Assembly (NCBI RefSeq): GCF_001494635.1
Contig: NZ_LOJF01000001.1
Location: 62,001 to 126,000, forward strand
Direction of reading: 5' to 3'
Origin: Tractidigestivibacter scatoligenes
GTDB lineage: Bacteria > Actinomycetota > Coriobacteriia > Coriobacteriales > Atopobiaceae
DNA length: 64,000 nt
The first letter of the stretch is position 1, and each line of letters starts with the position of its first letter. A program made the position numbers and the translations under genes. The notes beneath the pieces were generated by a model. It was not told where the DNA came from and did not search any database. It saw only the letters and a program-made list of their open reading frames with translations. Shown piece by piece: positions 16,950 through 25,047 of this stretch.

Positions 16950-17447
16950 CTACCCCTTGCTCTTCCGACGTGCGCGGAAGAACGTGCGCAGCTGCTCGGC
17001 GGCCTCGTCTGCAAGCACGCCCGGCGTCACCTCAAACGCATGGTTGAGCCGCGGGTCGTGGCTCACGTCAAAGAGCGTGCCGAGCGCGCCACCCTTGGGG
17101 TCGGGCGCACCGTACACGCAGCGGTCCACGCGCGCGTTAACCATGAGCCCTGCGCACATGAGGCACGGCTCGAGCGTCACGTAGACCGTGCACCCCGAGA
17201 GCCGCCAGCGACCAAGCGCCCGTGCGGCCTCCTCCATGGCGAGAAACTCGGCGTGCGCTGCAGGGTCCGCATCCTCCTCGCGACGGTTATGCGCACGAGA
17301 GACAACCCGCCCGTCGCACACCACCGCCGCACCTATTGGCACCTCGCCCTCGCTCGCCGCGGCAGCAGCCTCCTCAAGAGCGACTCTCATGAACCGAAGG
17401 TCCTCCGCAGCGGCATCCGCGTTGTTGCTCTGCTCGTCTTGGCTCAT
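16950..17447 (-). CDS. tadA: tRNA-specific adenosine deaminase TadA
   Basis: A 165-aa zinc enzyme converting A34 to inosine in tRNA-Arg(ACG). It has the HAE catalytic motif (residues 65-67, Glu is the proton shuttle) and PCLMC (94-98) supplying the two zinc cysteines. The longer ORF to 17636 is rejected because it runs through the divergent tRNA-Ser gene. ATG 17447 has a GAGGGGCGAGAG purine run just upstream. Confidence 0.95.
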   Translation of the reverse strand: MSQDEQSNNADAAAEDLRFMRVALEEAAAAASEGEVPIGAAVVCDGRVVSRAHNRREEDADPAAHAEFLAMEEAARALGRWRLSGCTVYVTLEPCLMCAGLMVNARVDRCVYGAPDPKGGALGTLFDVSHDPRLNHAFEVTPGVLADEAAEQLRTFFRARRKSKG

Positions 17448-17520
17448 CTCTCGCCCCTCTTGTTCCGTCGCGGGCCCAACTTTTCCAGCGTATGCGTTAG
17501 GATATATCCACGCACCCAAC

Positions 17521-17606
17521 GGAGGGGTGGCAGAGTGGTTGATTGCAGCGGTCTTGAAAACCGCCGGGCGCCTTGCGTCTCGAGGGTTCGAATCCCTCCC
17601 CCTCCG
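17521..17606 (+). tRNA. tRNA-Ser(UGA)
   Basis: The acceptor stem GGAGGGG (17521-17527) pairs with CCCCTCC (17599-17605), followed by discriminator G. The anticodon loop is CTTGAAA (anticodon TGA), the T arm is GAGGG-TTCGAAT-CCCTC, and a long class II variable arm is present. CCA is not encoded. Confidence 0.96.
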
Positions 17607-17692
17607 CCTCATGCGTCCCGTCATGGAGCACCGCACGCCGCTTGCGTCCCTGGTACGTCCGCCACGGCCCGCCCGCTTGAAGGGAGCCCCTC

Positions 17693-18244
17693 ATGATCGT
17701 TGTCATTGTCATCATCGCCATCATCGTTGTTCTCGCCGTCTGGTTTGTGAGCATCTACAACGGAATCGTTCGCAAGGACAACCGCTGTGACAACGCTTGG
17801 CAGACCATCGACGCGCAGCTGCAGCGCAGGAACGATCTGATCCCCAACCTGGTTGAAACCGTCAAGGGCTATGCCGCGCACGAGTCCGGAACGCTCTCGG
17901 CCGTCACACAGGCGCGCGCGGCCGTCATGTCCGCCAAGACGCCCGAGGACAAGATGGCTGCCTCCAACGTGCTCTCTGACACGCTGAAGTCGCTCTTCGC
18001 CGTCTCCGAGGCATACCCCGAGCTCAAGGCCAACGCCAACTTCCAGCAGCTGCAGTCCGAGCTCTCGGACACCGAGAACAAGATTAGCTACGCGCGCATG
18101 AGCTTCAACGACTGCGTACTCGAGTACAACAACGCCATCGAGACCTTCCCCGGCAACGTCGTGGCCGGCTCCAAGTTCAAGGAGCGTCAGGGCTTCGAGG
18201 TTCAGTCTGAGGCCGCGCGCCAGGCGCCGCAGGTCAAGTTCTAG
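17693..18244 (+). CDS. lemA: LemA family protein
   Basis: A 183-aa membrane-anchored coiled-coil protein. One N-terminal helix (about 1-24) has almost no inside tail, followed by the conserved LemA core: WQTIDAQLQRRNDLIPNLVETVKGYA, with later SETENKISYAR-like (DTENKISYARMSFND) and YNNAIETFPGN segments. AAGGGAG precedes ATG 17693. Family function is unsettled. It is a single gene ended by a strong terminator. Confidence 0.94.
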   Translation: MIVVIVIIAIIVVLAVWFVSIYNGIVRKDNRCDNAWQTIDAQLQRRNDLIPNLVETVKGYAAHESGTLSAVTQARAAVMSAKTPEDKMAASNVLSDTLKSLFAVSEAYPELKANANFQQLQSELSDTENKISYARMSFNDCVLEYNNAIETFPGNVVAGSKFKERQGFEVQSEAARQAPQVKF

Positions 18245-18274
18245 TCTCTTCTCGGCGAGATACGCAGGCCTAGC

Positions 18275-18306
18275 GCCGGTGGGGCAATATCGCCCCACCG
18301 GCTTTT
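18275..18306 (+). terminator. Rho-independent terminator of lemA
   Basis: GCCGGTGGGGC and GCCCCACCGGC form an 11-bp stem followed by TTTT on the plus strand. Confidence 0.85.
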
Positions 18307-18338
18307 CGCTGTTGAGGCGGCGGAGAGCTTGGTTCTCT

Positions 18339-18421
18339 CGTTCTTTAGCGGAATCTGAGAATCGCAATTATTGCGACCTGCGGAAACGTCACCCCCGATT
18401 CTCAGATTCCGCTAAAGAACG
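18339..18421. repeat. REPIN-like inverted repeat, family C copy 2
   Basis: Perfect 26-nt arms (CGTTCTTTAGCGGAATCTGA plus GAATCG and complement) flank a 31-nt spacer. The arms match copy 1 at 14022-14124, but the spacer is unrelated. It lies in the 516-bp gap between lemA and the magnesium operon. Confidence 0.88.
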
Positions 18422-18560
18422 GAGGGTGGCGCAGGGAGAGTGGCGCAGGGAGGTGACTCAGTACCGTGACCCCGACGCTCCCTTGCACCCTAACGTGGAG
18501 ATTAACGAATCGTTACGCAAACGCGATGGGGCCAACAGCCCTTCGTCACGGGCCCTCGTG

Positions 18561-18566
18561 TACAAT
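18561..18566 (+). promoter_or_regulatory. Candidate -10 element for the magnesium-transporter operon
   Basis: TACAAT lies 62 bp before the leader ORF and 194 bp before the PRC/MgtE-N start. No convincing -35 hexamer was found at standard spacing, so the call rests on the -10 match and position. Confidence 0.3.
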
Positions 18567-18628
18567 GACCTGTGCGCATGGCCAAGCGTGTCGTGCGCGG
18601 TCATCAAAGGTCAAAGAGAAAGGCTTCC

Positions 18629-18655
18629 ATGAAACCCCGACCTCACAGTCGATGA
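18629..18655 (+). CDS. Candidate leader peptide ORF (9 codons with stop) upstream of the Mg operon
   Basis: ATG AAA CCC CGA CCT CAC AGT CGA TGA encodes MKPRPHSR. AGAAAGG lies 6 nt upstream as a ribosome site. It sits in the long leader of the PRC/MgtE-N and Nramp-related genes, 105 nt before the main start. Pro-containing leader peptides control mgtA in enterobacteria (mgtL), where slow Pro-codon decoding at low magnesium changes leader folding. A similar role here is a hypothesis. It could equally be a chance ORF. Confidence 0.35.
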   Translation: MKPRPHSR

Positions 18656-18760
18656 CCCCTCCGGCGTGCTATTGGCAGCCCGCCGCATGGGGTGCCGTTC
18701 CACCACATATGCCGTGTGCGTAGCCTTACCCGGGTCCACGCCGGCAGAGAAGGAGCACGC

Positions 18761-20614
18761 ATGATCTACCTCTCCCAACTCCTGGGAAACCCGGTTCTCG
18801 ACCTTAATGGCGAGAAGATAGGCACCGTTTCTGACCTGGGCATCGCCACCGGCGAAGTTTTTCCTCGCGTCACCAGCCTTGCGTTCATGGGCCCCGGCCA
18901 CACGCCGTTCATGATCAGCTGGCGCAAGTACGTTGACTCCTACGACGAGCACGAGGTACACCTTAAGGTCGTCGCCACCGACATCCGCTTCTCCTACCTG
19001 CAGCCAAACGAGGTCCTTCTCGCACGCGACATTCTCAACAAGCAAATTGTTGATACCCGCGGCATGCGCGTGGTGCGCGTGAACGACCTCAAGCTCTCGG
19101 ACACCAACTCCACCCAGCTGCGCCTCCTTGGCGCCGAAGTGGGCATCCGCGGCATCCTGCGCTCGCTCTCCCCCGGCATCGAGCGACTTGCGCTGCGCAT
19201 CGCGCACACGTTTGGCAAGCAGCTCCCCGAGAAGATCATTGCGTGGAGCTACATGGACCTCGTCGAGCGCGACCTCTCTGACGTCAAGCTCTCGGTCTCG
19301 CACAAGACCCTCGACGATATGCACCCCGCCGACATCGCCGACATCATCGAGCGCCTGGACCCGCGCCTGCGCGGGCAGGTCTTTGCCCAGCTTGACGACG
19401 AGCAGCGCGCCGGCGCCATGGCCGAACTGGATGACGACGCCATGGCCGCGCAGATCATGGGCAGCATGGACGAGGCAGACGCGTCGCGAATCCTCTCCGA
19501 GATGGACCCGGACGACGCAGCCGAGCTTGTCTCAGAGCTCGACTACGACAAGGCCGAGAAGCTCCTCAAGCTCATGGGCGTCAACGAGCAGAAGGCCATT
19601 CGCCAGCTTTTGGGCTACCGCGAGGACACGGCCGGCCGCATCATGACCTCCGAGGTGGTCTCGCTTCCGGAGGACAAGACCGTGGCCGACGCCGTCGAGC
19701 GCCTGCGCGGGCTGGACGAGGACTTCGAGAGCGTGCGCTACGTTTATCTCACCGACGAGGATGAGAAGCTCTCCGGCGTGGTCACGCTGGGACGACTCAT
19801 TGTGTCCGACCCCGACACCCGTCTCGATGACATTGCCACCAAGGAACTTAAGACCGCCAGTCCCGAGGATGACCAGGAGGACGTTGCGCAGGACATCGCA
19901 AAGTACAACCTGCTGGCCATGCCCGTTGTCTCGGACGAGGGCAAGCTGCTAGGCATTGTCACCGTAGACGACGCCCTGGACGTCTTGGAGGAGGAGCACG
20001 CCGAGGACCTGCAGATTGCCGGCGGCGCCAGCTCCGACGCGGACGGCACCGAGCACGCCCACGACCTGGTGTGGCTGCTGCGCCGCAACGCCTGGTTCTT
20101 CTTCTGGGTTGTGGCCACGGCCATCATCACCTTTGCGTTCAAGACCGACACCAGCACCTTCACGACGGCGCTTCTCGCCTGCGCGGCCATGCCGCTCGCG
20201 CTTGTGGTGGCCGATGACTCCGTGAGCTACGTCACCAACTTCTTCCTGGAGAACGACCCGGACGACGAGGACTCGCCCTCCACGCTTGGCTTCACGCTGC
20301 GCAGCATTGGGACCGGCCTGGTCTTTGCCCTCATCTGCACGCTCTTGGTACTTGCCTTTGTGAGCCTGGCGCTGCCGGACGCCTCCGACGCCGCGCTGGC
20401 GCATGCGCTTCGCTTGGGCTTTACCGCAGCCGCCGTCTCGGTGCTGGTCTCGTTTGCCCTTACGCCCATCTACCTGGTGATTCTTCGCAAGCGTGACGAG
20501 AGGAACCAGGAGACCTCGGGCTTTGCGCTTGCCATTATCTCCATGACCGTCGCCGCCGTGGTGTTTGCCATCGCCATCGCCGTGACCGGCACGACCGGAA
20601 TCGTCCTGGGGTAG
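18761..20614 (+). CDS. PRC-barrel / MgtE-N / CBS membrane protein (magnesium-transport related)
   Basis: A 617-aa protein. Order: PRC-barrel-like region (about 1-75, LLGNPVLDLNGEKIGTVSDLG), a second PRC-like stretch, an MgtE N-terminal superhelical domain (about 195-290, HPADIADIIERLDP with repeated DDE/LSEMDPDDAAEL helices), paired CBS domains (about 290-415), and then about five hydrophobic helices unlike the classical MgtE channel pore. AGAAGGAG precedes ATG 18761; 23 upstream codons of the open frame are dropped. The next gene starts 3 nt after the stop. The layout suggests a magnesium-sensing partner of the downstream Nramp-related transporter (inference). Confidence 0.85.
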   Translation: MIYLSQLLGNPVLDLNGEKIGTVSDLGIATGEVFPRVTSLAFMGPGHTPFMISWRKYVDSYDEHEVHLKVVATDIRFSYLQPNEVLLARDILNKQIVDTRGMRVVRVNDLKLSDTNSTQLRLLGAEVGIRGILRSLSPGIERLALRIAHTFGKQLPEKIIAWSYMDLVERDLSDVKLSVSHKTLDDMHPADIADIIERLDPRLRGQVFAQLDDEQRAGAMAELDDDAMAAQIMGSMDEADASRILSEMDPDDAAELVSELDYDKAEKLLKLMGVNEQKAIRQLLGYREDTAGRIMTSEVVSLPEDKTVADAVERLRGLDEDFESVRYVYLTDEDEKLSGVVTLGRLIVSDPDTRLDDIATKELKTASPEDDQEDVAQDIAKYNLLAMPVVSDEGKLLGIVTVDDALDVLEEEHAEDLQIAGGASSDADGTEHAHDLVWLLRRNAWFFFWVVATAIITFAFKTDTSTFTTALLACAAMPLALVVADDSVSYVTNFFLENDPDDEDSPSTLGFTLRSIGTGLVFALICTLLVLAFVSLALPDASDAALAHALRLGFTAAAVSVLVSFALTPIYLVILRKRDERNQETSGFALAIISMTVAAVVFAIAIAVTGTTGIVLG

Positions 20615-20617
20615 CCC

Positions 20618-21877
20618 ATGGCAGAGGCAAAGAACGGCACCAAGAAGACAACCAAGAAGACCGGACGCCTCGCGATTCTCGCCGCCATGGGGCCAGGCCT
20701 TCTCACCGCCATGGCCGGCAACGACGCCGGCGGCATTGCGACGTACTCCTCGACCGGCGCCACGTACGGCTATGGCATGCTCTGGACCGTGCCGCTCATG
20801 TGCATCCTGCTCATCGTGGCGCAAGAGACCGCCGCGCGCATGGGCTGCGCCACCGGCAAGGGCTTTGCGGCGCTCATCCGCGAGCAGTTTGGCGTGCGCG
20901 TCTCGGCCATCGCCATGCTCGCGCTTATCATCTCCAACTTTACGGTGACGCTCTCCGAGTTTGCCGGCATTGCCTCGGGCATGGAGCTCTTTGGCATTCC
21001 GCTGCAGGTGAGCGTACCCATCGCGGGCATTGCCACGTGGCTTCTCACGCAGAGCGGCTCCTACCACCGCGTCGAGAAAATCCTGCTGGCGCTTTCCTGC
21101 GTGTTCCTCACCTACATCGTGAGCGGTATCATCTCCAACCCCGACTGGGGTCTGGCCCTGAAGGACACGGTGGTCCCGCAGTTCTCGAGCGACCCCGGCT
21201 ACGTGTCGCTGCTGGTGGCAAACGTTGGTACCACCATCTCGCCGTACATGCTGTTCATGGTGAGCTCCAACGTGGTCGAGAAGAACCTTAAGGGCTCCGA
21301 CATCCCCGGCCAGCGCGCAGACAACGTCTCTGGCGTGATTGCGGCAGAGATCACCACCTGGTTCATCATCCTCACGACCGGCACCGTGCTCTACCCGGCA
21401 GACGTCACCGTGAACAGCGCGGCCGACGCGGCGCAGGCGCTCGTGCCGCTTGCGGGCCAGTACGCCTCGGCGCTCTTTGCGGCCGGCCTTGCGGGCGCGT
21501 CGTTCCTAGCAGCGTGCGTGCTGCCCGGCATCACGGCAAGCGCCGTGTGCGAGGCTTTCGGCTGGGAGCGCGGCGTCGACCGCAGCTGGAACGAGGCGCC
21601 GGCGTACCGCGCCATCATCACCGGCATCACGATTCTCTCGGCGGGAATCGTACTTATCCCCAACGTTGACCTCTTTGGCATCATGATGCTGGCGCAGGTC
21701 ATCAACGGCGTGCTGCTGCCGGTACTCATGGTGTGCATGGTTCTTATCGCCAGCGACAAGCGCGTCATGGGCCAGTACGTGAACGGCCACGTGTGGACGG
21801 TTCTCACGTGGTTCACCATCGTGGTGGTCATTGTGCTCACGATTATCATGTTTGTGCTGCAGGCAATGGGGTTGTAG
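20618..21877 (+). CDS. Nramp-family divalent metal transporter, probably Nramp-related Mg transporter
   Basis: A 419-aa protein with about eleven hydrophobic helices of the LeuT-fold Nramp family. In helix 1 the usual DPGN is NDAGG (GNDAGGIATYSS), keeping the Asp but losing the Asn. In helix 6 the usual MPH is SPY (GTTISPYMLFMVSS), losing the transition-metal-selecting Met. Such changes mark the Nramp-related magnesium transporters described from Eggerthella lenta, also a coriobacterium. Coupling to an MgtE-N/CBS gene supports magnesium rather than manganese as substrate. ATG 20618 is 3 nt after the previous stop. Confidence 0.9.
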   Translation: MAEAKNGTKKTTKKTGRLAILAAMGPGLLTAMAGNDAGGIATYSSTGATYGYGMLWTVPLMCILLIVAQETAARMGCATGKGFAALIREQFGVRVSAIAMLALIISNFTVTLSEFAGIASGMELFGIPLQVSVPIAGIATWLLTQSGSYHRVEKILLALSCVFLTYIVSGIISNPDWGLALKDTVVPQFSSDPGYVSLLVANVGTTISPYMLFMVSSNVVEKNLKGSDIPGQRADNVSGVIAAEITTWFIILTTGTVLYPADVTVNSAADAAQALVPLAGQYASALFAAGLAGASFLAACVLPGITASAVCEAFGWERGVDRSWNEAPAYRAIITGITILSAGIVLIPNVDLFGIMMLAQVINGVLLPVLMVCMVLIASDKRVMGQYVNGHVWTVLTWFTIVVVIVLTIIMFVLQAMGL

Positions 21878-21936
21878 GGGCTCCGCAACAGCGAACGCCG
21901 GCGCCGCAACAGCGATTCTCAGCGCACACGATTGCG

Positions 21937-22037
21937 AAAACGCTCCCTTCGGCGAGATTCTGGCGCCGGAGGGAGCGTTTTGGAAGCAATCACGTACAAA
22001 GGGGGCCTTCCGGCGCCGACTTCTCGCCGGAAGGCCC
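21937..22037 (+). terminator. Two strong hairpins after the Mg-transport operon
   Basis: Hairpin 1 (21937-21981) pairs AAAACGCTCCCTTCGGCG with CGCCGGAGGGAGCGTTTT. Hairpin 2 (22003-22037) pairs GGGCCTTCCGGCG with CGCCGGAAGGCCC. They lie between convergent genes (transporter on plus, mtnA on minus) and can serve as bidirectional terminators; the first has A/T runs on both sides of the stem. Confidence 0.7.
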
Positions 22038-22111
22038 GTTGTCGCAGTTACGGCGTACGAAACCTTCGCTGCGGCGTCACCGGCCGCCGCCGGGAGCAAA
22101 GCGCCGCAGAC

Positions 22112-23185
22112 CTACAGCTCGTACGGCGCCGAGAGCAGGCCGTTCTCGGTGATGATGCCCGTAATCAGGCTGTGGTCGGTCACGTCGAACGCGGGGTTAA
22201 AAACGTCCACGCCCTCCGGAGCCATGCGCTCCTTGTACCACATCTCGGTGACCTCGTCGGGGCCGCGCATCTCTATGGGAATCTGCGCGCCGGTTGGGGT
22301 GTCGTGGTCGATGGTCGAGCTTGGGGCGCACACGTAGAACGGCACGCCGTAGTGCTTGGCGAGAATGGCCACGCCCGAGGTACCAATCTTGTTTGCCGCG
22401 TCACCGTTGGCCGCCACGCGATCGCAGCCAACAAAGACCACATCGATGCGGCCCTGCTGCATAAGCATCGAAACCATGTTGTCGCACTGCAGCGTGGTGG
22501 TGATGCCCGCGTTGTACAGCTCGAACGACGTGAGGCGCGCACCCTGGAGAAGCGGGCGGGTCTCGTCGCAGTACACGTGCATGTCGGTGCCGGCCCAGCC
22601 CTGCTCAAGCGCCGTGTACATGGGGGCCGTGGCGGTTCCGTACTTGGCCGTAGCCAGCGTGCCGGCGTTGCAGTGGGTGAGGATGCCCACGGGCTGCCCC
22701 GGCTTTCTCACCTGTTGCATGATCTTGAAGCCAATGGCACCGATGTTGCGGCTAATCTGCACGTCCTCCTCGCGAATGCGGCGCGACTCGGCGATAAGCT
22801 CCTGCTTGAGCTGGTCCACAGGCAGGTCGAGGTGGTCACGGCAGAACGCGTCCATGCGGTTGAGCGCCCAGAAGAGGTTGACGGCAGTGGGACGAGAAGT
22901 TGCCAGGTAGTCCGCAATCTCTTTGAACTGGCGATAGAACTCCTGCTGGTCGGCGGTATCAATCTTTTTGGCGAGCATGGCCAGCCCCTCGGCCGCGGCC
23001 ACGCCAATGGCTGGAGCGCCGCGCACGCGCAGCTTCTTGATGGCCTCCCAGAGCTCCTCCTTAGTACGAAGGTTGATGCGCTTCACCGTACCGGGAAGAA
23101 GTGTCTGGTCGATGATGTCCAAAGACTCGCAGTCCTCCGGCAGCTTCACCGAGATGACGCGGTCGAAGAATTCCTCAACACTCAT
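22112..23185 (-). CDS. mtnA: S-methyl-5-thioribose-1-phosphate isomerase
   Basis: A 357-aa enzyme of the methionine salvage pathway, isomerising methylthioribose-1-P to methylthioribulose-1-P. It belongs to the eIF2B-alpha-like family. Visible motifs are VRGAPAIGVAAAEG, the catalytic Cys region ILTHCNAGTLAT, and VFVGCDRVAANGDAANKIGT with the conserved Asp. ATG 23185 has AGAGGAGACC upstream; the longer frame to 23422 has low-complexity Pro/Arg and is rejected. No other salvage genes are adjacent, so a partial shunt is possible. Confidence 0.95.
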   Translation of the reverse strand: MSVEEFFDRVISVKLPEDCESLDIIDQTLLPGTVKRINLRTKEELWEAIKKLRVRGAPAIGVAAAEGLAMLAKKIDTADQQEFYRQFKEIADYLATSRPTAVNLFWALNRMDAFCRDHLDLPVDQLKQELIAESRRIREEDVQISRNIGAIGFKIMQQVRKPGQPVGILTHCNAGTLATAKYGTATAPMYTALEQGWAGTDMHVYCDETRPLLQGARLTSFELYNAGITTTLQCDNMVSMLMQQGRIDVVFVGCDRVAANGDAANKIGTSGVAILAKHYGVPFYVCAPSSTIDHDTPTGAQIPIEMRGPDEVTEMWYKERMAPEGVDVFNPAFDVTDHSLITGIITENGLLSAPYEL

Positions 23186-23249
23186 GCGGGCCTGGTCTCC
23201 TCTCTGTGCCTGCGGTGCCGCGGCGAGAAGCGCCACGGGGCGCAGCCGC

Positions 23250-24353
23250 TTACTTGCTCGCCTTATCGAACTCGTCCTTAAACGAGCCAAACATCTTTCC
23301 CATGCTGTTAAGGCCACGCCCCAGAGCGCGGGCGGCCTCGTCGCCGGCGCTTCGGTTGGCTGCCGGCTTCTTGGCCTTGGCTGTGGCTGGCTTGGCTGCC
23401 GAGACGGACTTGGCGCCAGCACCTGCGGCGGACTTCTTTACGGCATAGGTCTTTGGCTCAGAGGCCGTGGCGGCGCGCTCGTCGGCGCCGGCCTTGAGCG
23501 TAGCCGTGGGCTCGGAGACATGAACGTCTGCCGCCTCGGTTGCGGGAAGCTGGTTCTTCTCGGCAGTGGCGCGCAGCTCCTCGGCCTCCTCGCGGGCGCG
23601 TTCCTCCTCGTTCTCGGCGCGGGCGTCGTCTATGGCACGCTTGGCCTTGCCTAGCACCTTGCCAAGCGCGAACGAGCCCTTGTCAACGGCCTCGCTGGTA
23701 GCCTTGCCGGCCTTCTCGCCAAACTCGGCACCGCGAATCTTTGCCTTTGCCGTAGCCTCGCCCGCCTTGGCGGCTAGGCCGCCATTGAGCTCCAGCTTAG
23801 AGGCCTCGTCCTTCACGATCATGCGACCCTTGGAGTAGCCCACCAGCATGCTGGGTGGAATTTCCACCGAGCCCACGAGTGCCGTTGCCATGCCACCGTC
23901 GCCAACCAGGAACTTGGTCACCTTTCCCGTGGCCTCGTCGAACTCCGCATCGCCCACATAACCCAGCTCGCGGCCGGACTCGGTACGGGCGTCCATCCCA
24001 GCCCACATGATGCATGAGTCCCAGTCCACGCCCAGGCGCTCGCGTGCCTTGTCGTCAAAGGCATTGTCCTCGTCCACAACCCGGAAGCCCTTCTCGCAGG
24101 CAGCAAGCGAGTCATAGGCCACAAAGACGTCTTCGCGCTTGACCATGCCCGCGACATCGGGGCGTGCCACCAGGTAGCCCACCATCGAGCGGCCGTCAGG
24201 CGTGAACACGGCCATGTGAATCTTTCCAAGCTTGGAGAGACGCTCGCCGTTCTGCTCGCCTGCGGGTGTCTTCTCGCCCTTCTTGGGCTTCTTCGAACGG
24301 GCCTTCTTGGTGATGAAGACCTTCTTGCCCTGCATGTCGCTGATCTTGGTCAC
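23250..24353 (-). CDS. PRC-barrel protein with Ala/Lys-rich tail
   Basis: A 367-aa cytosolic protein. Residues about 40-195 hold PRC-barrel-like modules (KIHMAVFTPDGRSMVGYLVA, and RELGYVGDAEFDEATGKVTK). The rest is Ala/Lys/Glu-rich, low complexity and partly coiled-coil. It begins with a Lys-rich stretch (KKARSKKPKKGEK). GTG 24353 is chosen because GGGGAGAG lies 6 nt upstream. It lies 64 bp beyond mtnA and is transcribed in the same direction. Function unknown; PRC domains occur in RNA-processing and membrane-sensing proteins. Confidence 0.75.
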   Translation of the reverse strand: MTKISDMQGKKVFITKKARSKKPKKGEKTPAGEQNGERLSKLGKIHMAVFTPDGRSMVGYLVARPDVAGMVKREDVFVAYDSLAACEKGFRVVDEDNAFDDKARERLGVDWDSCIMWAGMDARTESGRELGYVGDAEFDEATGKVTKFLVGDGGMATALVGSVEIPPSMLVGYSKGRMIVKDEASKLELNGGLAAKAGEATAKAKIRGAEFGEKAGKATSEAVDKGSFALGKVLGKAKRAIDDARAENEEERAREEAEELRATAEKNQLPATEAADVHVSEPTATLKAGADERAATASEPKTYAVKKSAAGAGAKSVSAAKPATAKAKKPAANRSAGDEAARALGRGLNSMGKMFGSFKDEFDKASK

Positions 24354-24501
24354 GGTGTCTCTCCCCCTACCGCATATGCCGGCAACGCGTGGCGTTTGTG
24401 CCGCATCGGGCCCGGGCCCAGGGCGTTCCCAACATGGCAGCGGGGCGCCCAGGGGCACCCCGCCATGTTACGAACCAATGCGCTCCGGTCAAATGGATGA
24501 C

Positions 24502-24948
24502 CTACTCCTCGGGCTTCTCGGCGTTGTCGACAACCTCGACGTGCACGGACTGCGCGGCAGACTCGTTGGCGGCAGCGGCGTCACCAGCCATGTTCGAAAC
24601 GCGATCGGTCACGGTGTTCACGGCATCGGAGACCTGCGCGGACGTGCTGGAGACCGCCTCGGAAAGCGAGTCGCGAAGCTGGTCCATGCGCTCACGAGCC
24701 AGGTCAACCTTTGCGCGAAGCTCGTCGGTCTTAGCGTCGACGCCGGGACGCACGTCACCCAGGCGATCGGAGACGCTGCGAGCGCCGCGCTCGTAGGTGT
24801 CAACGGCGGAGTCCCACGCGTCGTTCATGGCGTCGGCGGCCATGGCACGGCTCTCCGCACCCGGACGCGGGGCCAGCATCATGCCAGCGACGACTCCAGC
24901 AGCAGCACCAACGATGCTGCCAAGGACGAAACTAGCGGTCTTGCTCAT
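24502..24948 (-). CDS. YtxH-like membrane protein
   Basis: A 148-aa protein with one N-terminal glycine-rich helix (about 6-27, VLGSIVGAAAGVVAGMMLAPRPG, the typical YtxH start) and a long amphipathic helical region (about 40-125) likely to form coiled coil. The family is linked to general stress and envelope roles in Firmicutes. CAGGAGGATGTC-type sequence precedes ATG 24948. Confidence 0.85.
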   Translation of the reverse strand: MSKTASFVLGSIVGAAAGVVAGMMLAPRPGAESRAMAADAMNDAWDSAVDTYERGARSVSDRLGDVRPGVDAKTDELRAKVDLARERMDQLRDSLSEAVSSTSAQVSDAVNTVTDRVSNMAGDAAAANESAAQSVHVEVVDNAEKPEE

Positions 24949-25047
24949 GACATCCTCCTGTCGTTGCGGGACGCAGATGCGACCCTCTTGCTTCCAACTA
25001 CAAATTCGGCCAGCAATTGGCTCGAGCGAAATGCCTTTCGAAGCGAG

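Noticed and set aside
17448-17636. N-terminal extension of TadA
   Set aside because: It would be read through the antisense of tRNA-Ser(UGA); the ATG at 17447 has a purine-rich site and normal family length.
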